A stretch of 64,000 bases of DNA from Agapanthus africanus (taxonomy: Eukaryota; Streptophyta; Magnoliopsida; Asparagales; Amaryllidaceae): NCBI GenBank assembly GCA_030015575.1, contig JASDDO010000006.1:205101632-205165631 (forward strand). Direction: 5' to 3'. The notes below the pieces were generated by a model that was not told where the DNA came from, made no database searches, and saw nothing but the letters and a program-made list of their open reading frames with translations. Every line of letters starts with the position of its first letter. The stretch's first letter is position 1. This document shows, piece by piece, positions 51,216-63,191 of this stretch. Made by a program: the position numbers and the translations under genes.

Positions 51216-53327
51216 AAAATCAAATATCATGGAACTCAGTCATCAAGACTAAATCATGCGAATAGATCGCCCAAAATACCGAAATCCAAAGTGACGGATA
51301 CGCGATAGTCATATCACAAAATGACAAATCATAAATACCGTCGTCGGTATATCCTCTTTCGAAGTCGAGAAGGTGCCGGTACATCCAATGCTAGCGGCGC
51401 AAGATATCTACTGGCCTCTTGCTCACGGCTGGCGTCCTCTGCCTCTGGTTCCTTATCTTCCCTGTGGATTACCAATCTCACAATCCATCGGCTCATCGGC
51501 CCGGTCAGGTATGCTAACAGGAACGATTCCTTTCTGGCACTTCTCTGGTCATCTCTCGGTCAATCCTCACGACCGCTCGTAAAGCAGCACATCTCACATC
51601 GGCTCCTGGTGCAAATCTTATTGCAGCAGTGTACTGGAAGGAATCCTGCTCAAGGTCTCTTCTGATCTCGCCTAAGCCAAACTGTACGGAGGCTGGTACT
51701 CTGGCGTAATCCTTTTTCGCTCTCTGGACATCCGCGTCCTTAATACAACATCTACTTGAAAGCTGGTCGCATCCCTGCGCCTCTGTATGCATATCCGACC
51801 TTTAATCTTAATAGGGAAAAGTAACAGCTCGTCTGCATCTCGCACGAACTTCTTGTCCCGCTTGTCTGTATCATCGTCCATTTCGACGTTGCGTCTCTAT
51901 CTGCGCACTGCAATGTCCTGGGCTACGGTCCATCCGAAGTCCCTCATAAGGAATCGAAATCACGAACTCGGTATCTTCATTACTCAGTAGGAGATATCTA
52001 GCCGAACACCTCATCAACGTGCATATCGCATCTCTGATGTCAGTGGAGTGGAACGTCATCTCGTCGAAATCTCATGCGAACTCTTTACTGCACTCTTGCT
52101 TCAATATTGACTGATTCGGACTCATCTCATCGTGGCTACACAGACTGCGCTCCAACGGCTATGCTCGTATCTGGAGTCTCCCAAGCAGTATCCCATCACA
52201 TGATATCCGAATGGCGTCGAATCGTCCGATCGACTCGTCAGAACCTCATAGTCGTCCAAGAGCTCAACATCTCGGGTACAGTTTAATAGTATCGAATACA
52301 TACCACAACATCGGTGGTCCAGCGGTAGAAGGGCAAACCCAAGCCTCACTAATGGCGCTGCGGAACTGCCGTAAACCCTAAGGTTCAAAGGCTTTCACAC
52401 GGTCATTATGTCGAGTTAGGGTTTCATTCTTCTAGAGGGTCCATAGAATCGCTTGCATGTCTTTCCGAATACTTTAAACTTGGAAAATAGTTTCCCGACA
52501 TTCGATCGTCTCAATCGACTCTCAACGAATCTGCGTGAAGTCGTCTCTAGCTGGAATAAATCTATCTGGTGACCCCGCATCGGGATAAGCGAACGAACCA
52601 CATGTCCTAGTCATTCATCCTCGGTGACTAGCGACTCACCATCATATCTCGAAGTATATGCTCATGCTGCAGTAGCTCCAATCATCTGGGCGATATCTCA
52701 TCATTCGCAGCAACAACTGGCTCATTCGTCTATACGCTAAATAGCGCCTCGATTGTCCTGGATAAGCGATATATCAACGGTCATCATATCCTGGCTGGCC
52801 TCTATCAGTGGCTCAATCTTCTGGTGCCGATCAGCACATCCGGGAAATCTCGTAAAAGCGATCAATCCAACGCTCATGGCGCGAAAACACAATAAGACGA
52901 CGCCTTAAAATGCAATCGTTTGTCACTGGAATCACGCCCTGGTCAGTCGTCATCCACGACGAGCTCATACTGACGCAACTCGAGCCGTAGCTCACTCTTC
53001 CCGTGCAATCGTGGTGGCAAAACCATAACCAGTATCGATGAGGATAGATCATAGGAAGGAATATAATACGGTGCAAGGAAATGTACATCCGAAGGTTTCT
53101 TAAGCGGAGTGGCGTGTCGTAAGTATGCCGCGGAACATACGTACGGTACGTCCCTCTACTCAAGCTACCTACTCCATCAACCAAGGGTCATCCTATGCGA
53201 CGAAAGTTCGGGTATAATACCCCCTCGACTAAGTCTAAGTTCCGTAAGGTCAATCCTAAGTTCCGTATATATATAACGCCCTAGGCTCCACATAGTCAAA
53301 CTTAGACTCGAACCAAGGTCAACCTAG
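51216..53327 (-). other. Non-coding internal region of G
   Basis: No recognised protein in any frame; short open stretches carry no gag or pol motif. Minus-strand 52530 to 52170 aligns with the leaders of copia elements D (about 10040-10290) and E (about 45220-45570), so this part is of copia origin. Confidence 0.65.
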
Positions 53328-53340
53328 CGCTCTGATACCA
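53328..53340 (-). other. Primer binding site of G (tRNA-iMet)
   Basis: Reverse complement TGGTATCAGAGCG, 12 of 13 to the tRNA-iMet complement, four bases from the LTR. Confidence 0.88.
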
Positions 53341-53344
53341 ACTT

Positions 53345-54590
53345 TGTCACGACCCGAAAGAGCACGTGACTGGCCCTTGAACCATATGAAGTCTATAGGA
53401 CCCCATCTGATCCAAGTAAGCCAAAAGCCCAGAAATCTAAAACCATTTAAAGAGTAAATAAGGAAAACTGGTTTTTAAGAAGTAAAGAAATCATGTTTCG
53501 AAAATCCAAGTTTTTAAATAATTAAGCCGAATATGCATTTTTAAAATGTGTAACCTTTCTTGAAAATTTCGGCAGAGTTTCCTTTGTAAAACTGGCCCCG
53601 AACGGGGAACAACAAGAATAATATATATGAAATGATAAAAGGCATCACCAAGCGGGAGCTGGCTCTTCGTCAATCGACGGTCACAACAATGCAAGCAATA
53701 ATAATATACAACGCCAAAGGGCGAGGATCAAAACCCAAAAAGAAACTCAACCAGCCAGAAAACCATAATACTACAAGCGCGACTCTAAGGTCGAAATAAT
53801 ACAACACTGTTTTCTAAGTCTGAAACAATATACAAGTTTTGGTTGATGGAATTTCTAGATACAAAGAATAATACAGGAACAATGGCGGTTCTGATACAAA
53901 AGAACCCACCTACCAACGCAAGTCACCCATATAGAAGCAGTGTGCCAGAAATGCCGCTATGGAATCTGTACGGCAAAAACCTGCAAGGACTGTGGCACAA
54001 CGTGGGTGAGTTGCCAACTCGTGAATAGAAAATATCTACAAGCAGAGATCGAATGTATGACCCATCCTAGGTCAATACGATCAGATATAAATAAACCTCA
54101 ATATGAATAAGTCTGAAGCATGCTAAACTGGCAATGTAATCTCTATACATGTGTGTAGTGCCAAGTGCTCGTGCCAGTGACTCAGGTAATAGCATATTAT
54201 AAATATGAGGTAGAATCAATGAAATCAAATATGCATGTACGTGGATCCCGTCCACTCGTCACCCAATGACAATAACCATCATGCATGTAAATATCATCAA
54301 CATATGCATGGAAATATGAGGATATAAACCACCTGTGTCCCTCGCGACATGTCAAAATCATGGAACCGGAGTGCCCAGTATCGACACTCGAAAACATCAT
54401 GAAAATCGTACCCAGCTTTGGCACGTAAATCCTCATATAACGGGCTCCGTCAGCCCTGATCAGCCCACGGGCTCCGTCTGCGGAATCGGCCTTCGGCCCC
54501 AGCAGTACGCCCATATCCATCTATCGACTCTGGTCGGTATCCTCCGGATAACCGCCAGGTCCAACCAATCACCGGTAGTTACTCGCCACC
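53345..54590 (-). repeat. 5' LTR of G, first part
   Basis: Repeats the left G LTR from its TGTCACGACCC end, about 3.5 % diverged, until H interrupts after ccacc. Confidence 0.92.
54586..54590. repeat. Target site duplication of H, left copy
   Basis: ccacc, repeated at 63187-63191. The uninterrupted sequence is in the left G LTR near 46820. Confidence 0.95.
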
Positions 54591-55883
54591 TGATTTGTCC
54601 AAAAATATAAGTTTACCGTAATCAGAAACGGCGTCGCTTTGCAGCTAGCTGGTGAGTACGGGTCGATCCACAGAGATGGGTAATTTTCTGAATGTGTCTT
54701 AACGAGTTGATTCTAAATGATGTTCTGGTTGGTTTCTAAAATCTAGATCTATTATTAAACTAAATTAATCTAATTTAAAGTCTCGCTAGGGTTAGGTTTA
54801 GGGGAAGTTTGGAGATTTAAGGTTTCCTCACCGCTTTCAATGCCTTATTATTGATCTATTAGATGTTACAGTAATTATCCATAAAGTGGATAAGAATCTT
54901 TTGGGAAGATGTTTCTTCCTCTAAATTCGTATCCTTCCTTTATCGATAATTACCCTAACCTCCATGGAAGACGCGCGCAACTGGCCCTTTATACTACGGT
55001 TCATCGTTACCTCAAGGGGTAGGATGCCGCAGGGAGCGGTTGTGCGTGCATGCATGGAGTTCTAACTCTTAGGTGTGGATGGCATGAAAGAGGTGAGAGA
55101 TCTCATCTCTCAAACCTTTCCCTATGGATAACCCTAACGAGCGAGAAGATTACTCGCTCATTAGGGGATGGTAAAACATACTAATTAAAAGAGAATAAAA
55201 ACAAAGTATTAAAATTAACTTACTGGGTTGACGGCTCCCTCCAAGCAATATAGAACAGATCTGAAAAATACTCCCAGCAATTCTGAATTTTATTGATTGA
55301 AAAGAGGCATAGGGTTTTACAATTTTCGATTACAATTTATAGGAAAACAGGAAAACTAGGGTTACAGATTCTCGCACACGTGATTTTACAGATATGCCCA
55401 CGGAAAATCTAAACCCCCGCACCGACGCACCGACTCTAGAAATTTGCACCGACACGGGCTCTAAGAGGCCGCGGAACCGCGGCAATTGGGCGCTTGGGCC
55501 ACGATTCCACGGCCCTTTGGTGAGCTTAGCTCACCAAACTTCTGGGCTTCCTTATTTCCTTTTTGGGCTTTCTATTTCCATAGTTATTTTCTCTGTTGGG
55601 CTTCTAATTCTTCTCCAGATGTTTCAGTGAAAACTTGTAGCGATCTTTTAACTGTTTTTCTTGACATTTTTGGACCTTGCACTGTTCTTCGTCTAGGCTT
55701 GACTAGGATCCGTCTAATTGTTGGTCAAAAGTCCTTTTTTCTGTTGTTTTGTGTCTTTTTCACTGTATTTGCTCCAGAAACCTGTATCCTGTAATATGCA
55801 ACAAACGTGCGTCAAGAGTACCTGTTTATTTATAAAAAGGATAAGAATAGGGGAATGAAAAATGCAATATTATGGTCTGAACA
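54591..55883 (-). repeat. 3' LTR of H (left LTR)
   Basis: TGATTTGTCC to TCTGAACA. It contains the GC-rich hairpins at 55468-55514, the second one decayed (GGCCACGATTCCACGGCC). Confidence 0.94.
55468..55514. other. GC-rich double hairpin, left H LTR
   Basis: The first hairpin, GCCGCGGAACCGCGGC, is intact. The second has three changes relative to the right LTR, all of the C-to-T or G-to-A kind. Confidence 0.78.
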
Positions 55884-55922
55884 AATACCCCCAAACTTAC
55901 CTTTTGCTCGTCCTCGAGCAAA
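55884..55922 (-). other. Polypurine tract and AGGA-loop hairpin of H
   Basis: On the minus strand TTTGCTCGAGGACGAGCAAA (8-bp stem, AGGA loop) is followed by GTAAGTTTGGGGGTATT and the LTR. The polypurine tract primes plus-strand synthesis. Confidence 0.82.
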
Positions 55923-57352
55923 CTTATTATTTATTCACTAAAATCCTAACCACACTTTCGCAGGGAAACGCGATTGCACTGAGCATGTGCAACAAGCCGT
56001 TAAACCTCTAGGTGTCCCTAGTAGGAGGAGTGTTGTCTCCTGAGAGTTTTCAGCGGATTACACCCACAAAATCCTATCAATTTGGCCCATTGACTTTTGT
56101 TCTCCAATTAAGTTTTCCAACACGGAATTCTACTATCTTATACTTGTAAATTATCCACCCACATTCTTCACACTTCCTCATCATTTAACTTAAGATTATA
56201 TATATCCTATAGACTTACTTAGCTTTCGGCATCTCCTAAGTTTTCTTTCTAGGGTTACATCTCTACTCAGGAATTTCTATCAACTCTATTAAAGATACAA
56301 GTTCTATTCTTCATTCCTTTTTCTCATCTAAACTCCAATCACACACCCCTACGAGTGTGTATAAGTCACCCCTACACTTGGAAATTCAAATCAAGCAATC
56401 AACCCCTTGTCCGTTGTCCAAAGTACTAATTAGTTGGTTAATTTAAAAGAAATTTGCTTACACATCGTTCATGCGACCGTTAATACTTCTTTAGGTACCA
56501 ACGACCGATTATAAAATGCGTTTGCACTTTAAAGCGTACTTCCTAGTCTTTGCAACACCCAAGGCTTTAGCAGTGACTCCCAAACCAGTTGGTCTAAGGC
56601 ACTAGGTGATGAAGCACCCTCGCTAAATATTTGTCTATTTTTGCAGCCTTAAGTAATCACAAAAACCAGTGTTCATTTTTTTTATTCTTCATTCACACAT
56701 TTTTTTTTATTTTCATTGTACTAAGGACTTTAGACAAGAGCAATTCAAGGTCTCCTCTACTATTCCAAGTTTCAAGGTGCGTGATTGTGCAATTTGTAGG
56801 GTATACGTTTTCAGAATCTGGACTTAAGCTAGGAACTATTTTTCAAACTTATACTTTAATAAGAACATCAATACTCTTCCCTTGTTTCGACTTAGCCTAC
56901 GAAGTGAAACCAAAATTTGCCTGTTTCTAAATAAACTACAAGGCATATACTTTCTACCGTTAAACTTTAAGGAATGTTATTTTTAGGGTTTTTAATTCAC
57001 TACGTCTAAGATCTAGTTGTTCCTAGCCAGTTAACCTATTTGTCAAACTCAAGTCAATTAGCCAAAATTGAATACATTAATTTTTATAATTTTGAAAATT
57101 TTCAATTTTTATGGGTTTTCAAATAAGTATGAAAATGCAAAAATATGTACAAATGAAATGAATGCGAAGGAAGAAGACGTACCGAGCATACCCCCAAACT
57201 TGAACTTGACAGTGTCCTCACTGTCATGCTAAACCAAGTGGGTCAAAATGCCAATACTCCCCTGTTTATTTTAAATTTTTTTTATTGTTAAGAAAAACAA
57301 AAATATATACAAAAAGGCCCTCCCCCAAACTTCATTTAAACTATGTTAGACA
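55923..57352 (-). other. 3' non-coding region of H
   Basis: About 1.4 kb where RT, RNase H and integrase would be expected in a full element. No pol motif is visible in any frame; only AT-rich text and a second hairpin-polypurine module (57189-57225). Confidence 0.72.
57189..57225 (-). other. Second hairpin-polypurine module of H
   Basis: On the minus strand GACAGTGAGGACACTGTC (7-bp stem, AGGA loop) precedes CAAGTTTGGGGGTATG. Same loop and tract as at the LTR, with a different stem. Confidence 0.75.
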
Positions 57353-60300
57353 TTACTGCCAAACTTTGCATAGACCAAACGTCAACACCAACCAGTTGAA
57401 AAATTTATCAGTAAAGAGTATGAGTTGGTGGAAGAATAAGTTGTAGCGATTCACAAAGAATTGGGGAAGATAGAAGTGGTGGTATGGGAGGTGTGGAGGT
57501 GAATATACAGGAGGTGGTGATGAACCAAAACGAGAATGCGAATGATCAGCAATCAGTGGAATGTTGGCATTCTCGTAGCTTCTCAAAAGAAATGGGGGTG
57601 GTTCAACTTCTAAAGGAAGAGGTTGACTAACCACAATATCCCCAAGATGTTCCTGTGGGTCCTCTATTGACTTGGCATCATCCATCAATTGCATATGATA
57701 TTCAATTATAATGGAACTGATTTCCTCGATGTCCGCCATAGTCCAACTGAAAACTTGCCGCCTATCTTGTAAGACTTTTAAAATAGCGTTCTCTTGCTCG
57801 AAGGCTAGAGAGGGTGATATTATAATGGGAAAAGTATCATTCTCACCTATGTAAGCATATTTAAGGTGAGGCGGTAAGGACATGAGTTCGAGTTTCAGAG
57901 GCGAAAGAATCATTGCGGAATCTACCTCGAACTTAAAGGACTCCAACACAGGTTCGAAATCACTGCAAACAACCGATTCGGATGGTTTGACTAACTCATC
58001 CGAAATTGCAAAGGACTCAAATTCGGGCTGTGAGTCATCGTCATCCGAAAAAGTGAAACATTCATAATCAATTTCGGTTGTGTCAACGGTGGTAGGCTCA
58101 AGGAGGGACGCACTAGTGGCGTCAAAACTGTTTTCATCAAATAGAAATCTTTCAAGCTCGCAGTCCTCCTGCGTGATTTCGTGAATAAGGCAAACTTCTC
58201 GTGTACTAGTTTTAGGCACGGGGGGCAGACTTCCCATCTTATAAATATTGAACTCACTAGACATCTTCCTAAAGGATAGAGTCATGGAGCCATTGCGACA
58301 GTTTATTACAGCATTGGAAGTGGCCAAAAATGGTCAACCGAGGATCACCGAAATTTGGTTTCTTGGGTTAGCAACAGGTTGTGTATCCATAACAATAACA
58401 TCAACGGGGAATATGAACTCCCCAACTTTGATCAACACATCCTCTAGCTGACCCCTTGGATGGGTAATTGATCGATCAGCCATTTGGAGAGTACAACGAG
58501 TGGGTTTCAACTCTCCAACCCCTAATTGTCCCTACACGGAGTAGGGAATCAGTTTAACACTAGACCCAAGATCTAAAAGTGCTCGATTAATTTTCTTATC
58601 CCCAATCGTGATTGAAATCGTAGGACAGCCGGGGTCCTTTCGTTTTTGGGGTAAGGTTTGATGGTGGTTAATAGCATTGCTCACTGCACTAGCCACTAGC
58701 ACTTTCTTGGGTACTTGAGATGCCTTTCTCTTCGAGGTGCATAAGCCCTTTAATATTTTCGCGTATGAAGGGACTTGTTGGATTGCATCCAAGAGAGGTA
58801 TATTTATGCTAACTTGCTTAAATATCTCCACAATCTTCTCCACTTGTGCATTTGGTTTATTAGGACTCAACCTGTTTAGGAATGGAGCATTTTGAAAATT
58901 CGTTGAGTCAAATGTCTGTGGAGTAGAATGTGGAGTAGGAACGGATCCCAGTGTAGATGTGTTCATGTTGTGAGAAATGGGTCCGTTCGAGCTAGAAGAA
59001 GTAGAGCCGTGTGAAGGGTGGAGAATAGGCTCTAAAGAAAGAGGTGAAGAAGAAAGTGAAGAAAATGAAGAAGGGGAAGATGAAAATGGAGAAAAAGAAG
59101 AAGAAGAAGAACCACCGGCGGGGATGTCATCACTAGTTCCCACATTATTTTGCAACACTCTTCCGGATCTCAACATGGTCACCGCATTTACATTGTGATT
59201 GGGATATGCGTTTTGTGTGTGACCGGGATTGGGCAATGGTTGAGATGGAAGCTTTCCTTTTTCTCTCTCGCTCAACGCAGCAGTTAATTGTGCAATTTGT
59301 ACTTCAATAGATTTGATACTTTGATCATGTGAAGCATTGTTAGTCATCAAAGATTGAACATAATTTTCAAATCTTGCTGCGGATTCTGTAGATTGCTTGA
59401 GAAATGCATCTAAACTTTTTTCGAGCGAGATAACCTTATCATCATTTGGTTGAACCAAATTGTTCGTTTGATTTGTATAAGGTTGTTGTTGGAAAGGTTG
59501 CTGGTTTTGAGTTTGTGAAGGTGCTTGTTGTTGTTGTGGAGGAGGAGGTCTTTGAAAATTGTTATTTCCTTGGACTTGTTGATTTTGGTTCCAAGCGAAA
59601 TTTGGGTGACTCCTCCACCCCGAATTGTATGTCGAAGAGTACGGATCGTTTCTTTGTCGTTGCTGAAATGCAGCATTGACTTGATCCTGCCCTTGAGTAG
59701 ATGCATTATAAGGACACTCTTCGGTTAAATGCGATGGATTCGAATAACAAGCACAAACAGTTCGCGTGGGTAAAGCAGGGGCAGGAGAAGACGATGAGAT
59801 TTTGGTCTCAATGGCTTCTAGCTTTTTCATAAGTGCGGCCATCTTGGCCTTCATTGCAATCGACATATCTACTTGATGTATGCCTGCCCTAGATTGACCA
59901 ATAGAAGAAGATGATGTGGTCTTGGTACTCTCCCACTGAAGTGTTTGCTCACTAAGATCCTCAAGAAACTGCCACGCTTCGTCGCTAGACTTGGAGAGAA
60001 AATGACCTTGAGATATGGTTTCTAGCAATTGCTTCGTTGCCGAGTTCAATCCCTTGTATAATGTTTGGCAAAGTTGCCAACTTTCGATCCCATGATGAGG
60101 GCATTGAACAAGTAGGTCTTTAAATCTCTCGAAGCACTTCCAAAATGGTTCGGAAGGAAGCTGTGAAAATTGTATAATCTCGTTACGGATTCTAGCAGTT
60201 TTGTGATGAGGATAGAACTTTTTCAGAAAAGCTCTCACAAACTCGTCCCAATTTCTAATGGAATGTGATGCGGTGCTGTATAGCCACTTCTCGGCTAGGT

Positions 60301-60787
60301 CACATAAGGTAAAAGGAATGACCCTTAGCCTTATAGCGTCATCACTTAATTAGGTCGTCTTCATCATAGCGCACACATTTTGGAATTTATTGATAAAGAT
60401 ATATGCATCTTCAGATTCCAAACCATGAAATTTTGGCAGCATATTGATGAAATGTGGTTTTATTTCAAAGTTGTCCCCATTTGCCGGTGGGGGTGAAAGA
60501 CATGTAGGTAAAGAAGTGCGGACGGGATTGAAGAGATCCTGGAGCGCAACTCGTGCGGGCGCTACAACAGGCGGAAGATTCGGGTTATTCGCACCTGGCG
60601 GAGGTGGAATCATTCCCGTCGGTAAGGTATCGTTGGGGTTGAATCCCGACATACCTTCGAAAGAAGAATTTGAAGATGGAGGTAAGAAAATGGAGGGAAT
60701 TTCGACTTCGGTGTCGAAAGGTTCGTCGGTCGGTACCAACGAAACACGGACTAATCGGGCGTTAGTATCCCTAGTCCAAAGTGACAT
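57353..60787 (-). pseudogene. gag-pol: Athila-like gag-protease polyprotein of H, RT lost
   Basis: One frame of 1145 codons with three internal stops (TAA at 60350-60352, TAG at 58532-58534, TGA at 58334-58336). Gag holds the Retrotrans_gag core (EFVRAFLKKFYPHHKTARIR on to QCPHHGIESWQLCQTLYKGL). A zinc-knuckle remnant follows, CACYSNPSHLTEECP, where the second cysteine is displaced (Y in the usual place). After a Q/N/P- and S-rich linker comes the protease region (RALLDLGSSVKLIP, in place of the usual D-(L/S)GAS), then ADRSITHPRGQLEDVLIKVG. The pre-RT region with PPHLKYAYIGENDTFPIIIS and the WTMADI motif is kept, but text stops matching after DDAKSIEDPQ, just where RT should begin, and runs into unrelated sequence. 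It could once have supplied gag only. Confidence 0.9.
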
Positions 60788-61873
60788 ACACTAAAAGGGA
60801 TAGTGTAGTCAGAAAAATAGAAAAATAGAATGTGGGGGTAAGATAACGTCAATGAAGGGATGTGAGTGGAAGTGAGTTGCAAGTTTTCTTAGCGGCAAGT
60901 TGCAAGTTTTGAAAAGATTTTTCTTTTTTTTTATTTATGTGAGAGTTTTGCAAAGAGGTTTTGAAAAGAGACTCGTGACACAAATGTATCAACCACACAT
61001 GCACAATCAGGCCTAGATCTAGGGTCGCCTAGGTCTGCTAGACAGCTCCTAACTAGGGCTAGAAATAGGACATCAAACCGCCTCTTCACCGACAAATACG
61101 GCCAGATAAGTGGGAAGGAACCACAATAGTGGGCCTAATTAATAACCACTAGCCTAGACACCGCAAAGTCAGTTAGGATAAATGGTCGATGCCTATACTA
61201 GTCCTTTTCCTATTGAGCTCGATGTCCTTAGGTCTGAGTCTAGTATTTTTTTTAATTAATTGTGGTCGATGCAAAATGCTTTAGGTGTTTTCTGGGGTCC
61301 TGGGAAGGATGATGAAATCCCCACCCAATCTTAGTTTGGTCAATTAGCCCCTTAAAGTCGAATTAAAATATGCAAAGCATAAAATTCACTTGCAATCAAA
61401 AATTTTAGCGCGGCGCAAAGAAACCTGCAGAAAATCTGTTATTTAGAAGGGGAGAGAAGATTTTTAGCGCAAAGAATTCCTGCAGAAAATTTTCGCAAAA
61501 GGTATATTGTAGGTTGCAGAGGAGAGAGGGAGAAAACAAACCAACAGATTTTTAGATGCTGACGTGGCTAAGTCGCGGCGGAACCGTGGTGTGGGGCCCT
61601 CTTGTGCGGCGGAAGCGCGGTCTGTTGGAGTGATCAGGCTCTGAAAAATTTTCTACTCCTCTGTTATGATATTTGCTCTCTGTTCTGATATGATTTTTTC
61701 TGGTTTACCCTCTGTAAAATTCCAGATCCGCGATTCTTCGCTGTTCCTGCAAGATTCAAACAATAAACCATTCAAACAGATCAAAATTGATAATAATTTT
61801 TTTATTTTTAGATTTTTATAATTTTTTTAAATTTTTATCAACCCGAAATTACACGGAAAGAAATTTTACGCCA
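60788..61873 (-). other. Untranslated leader of H
   Basis: Non-coding, about 1.1 kb. It holds a GC-rich module with GTCGCGGCGGAACCGTGG and TGCGGCGGAAGCGCGG (61572-61620), roughly 270 bases from the primer site. Confidence 0.72.
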
Positions 61874-61891
61874 TCCCCGGCAACGGCGCCA
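61874..61891 (-). other. Primer binding site of H (tRNA-Asp)
   Basis: The + strand reads TCCCCGGCAACGGCGCCA, identical to the last 18 bases of plant tRNA-Asp(GUC) with CCA, two bases from the LTR. A tRNA-Asp primer is usual for Athila-type elements. Confidence 0.95.
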
Positions 61892-61893
61892 TA

Positions 61894-63186
61894 TGATTTG
61901 TCCAAAAATATAAGTTTACCGTAATCAGAAACGGCGTCGCTTTGCAGCTAGCCGGTGAGTACGAATCGATCCACAGAGATGGGTAATTTTCTGAATGTGT
62001 CTTAACGAGTTGATTCTAAATGATGTTTTGGTTGGTTTCTAAAATCTAGATCTATTATTAAACTAAATTAATCTAATTTAAAGTCTCGCTAGGGTTAGGT
62101 TTAGGGGATGTTTGGAGATTTAAGGTTTCCTCACCGCTTTCAATGCCTTATTATTGATCTATTAGATGTTACAGTAATTATCCATAAAGTGGATAAGAAT
62201 CTTTTGGGAAGATGTTTCTTCCTCTAGATTCGTATCCTTCCTTTATCGATAATTACCCTAACCTCCATGGAAGACGCGCGCAACCAGCCCTTTATACTAC
62301 AGTTCATCGTTACCTCAAGGGGTAGGATGCCGCAGGGAGCGGTTGTGCGTGCATGCATGGAGTTCTAACTCTTAGGTGTGGATGGCATGAAAGGGGTGAG
62401 AGATCTCATCTCTCAAACCTTTCCCTAAGGCTAACCATAACGAGCGAGGAGATTACTCGCTCATTAGGAGTTGGTAAAACATACTAATTAAAAGATAATA
62501 AAAACAAAGTATTAAAATTATCTTACTAGGTTGACGGCTCCCTCCAAGCAATATAGAACAGATCTGAATAATACTCCCAGCAATTCTGAATTTTATTGAT
62601 TGAAAAGAGGCATATGGTTTTACAATTTTCGATTACAATTTATAGGAAAACAGGAAAACTAGGGTTACAGATTCTCGCACACGTGATTTTACAGATATGC
62701 CCACGGAAAATCTAAACCCCCGCACCGACGCACCGACTCTAGAAATCTGCACCGACACGGGATCTAAGAGGCCGCGGAACCGCGGCAATTGGGCGCTTGG
62801 GCCGCGGTTCCGCGGCCCTTTGGTGAGCTTAGCTCACCAAACTTCTGGGCTTCCTTATTTCCTTCTTGGGCTTTCTATTTCCATAGTTATTTTCTCTGTT
62901 GGGCTTCTAATTCTTCTCCAAATGTTTTAGTGAAAACTTGTAGCGATCTTTTAACTGTTTGTCTTGACATTTTTGGACCTTGCACTGTTCTTCGTCTAGG
63001 CTTGACTAGGATCCGTCTAATTGTTGGTCAAAAGTCCCTTTTTCTGTTGTTTTGTGTCTTTTTCACTGTATTTGCTCCAGAAACCTGTATCCTGTAATAT
63101 GCAACAAACGTGCCTCAAGAGTACCTGTTTATTTATAGAAAGGATAAGAATAGGGGAATGAAAAATGCAATATTATGTCCTGAGCA
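61894..63186 (-). repeat. 5' LTR of H (right LTR)
   Basis: TGATTTGTCC to CTGAGCA, same length as the left copy. It contains perfect hairpins GCCGCGGAACCGCGGC (62771-62786) and GGCCGCGGTTCCGCGGCC (62800-62817). Confidence 0.94.
62771..62817. other. GC-rich double hairpin, right H LTR
   Basis: Two perfect hairpins that are also reverse complements of each other, separated by 13 bases. Confidence 0.82.
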
Positions 63187-63191
63187 CCACC
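63187..63191. repeat. Target site duplication of H, right copy
   Basis: ccacc, matching 54586-54590. Confidence 0.95.

Larger units (their letters stand above)
54591..63186 (-). mobile_element. Gypsy element H (Athila-like), lacking RT and integrase
   Basis: Complete 8596-bp minus-strand element with two 1293-bp LTRs (about 36 mismatches, 2.8 %), a perfect 18-base tRNA-Asp primer site and an Athila-type gag-protease frame. RT, RNase H and integrase are absent. Ends are TG and CA, with flanks ccacc. It sits in the right LTR of G. Confidence 0.93.

Noticed and set aside
59446..59679. Open frames on the plus strand within H
   Set aside because: Shadows of the gag frame on the other strand.
61874..61891. 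tRNA-Asp gene
   Set aside because: Only the last 18 bases are present, next to an LTR; it is a primer binding site.
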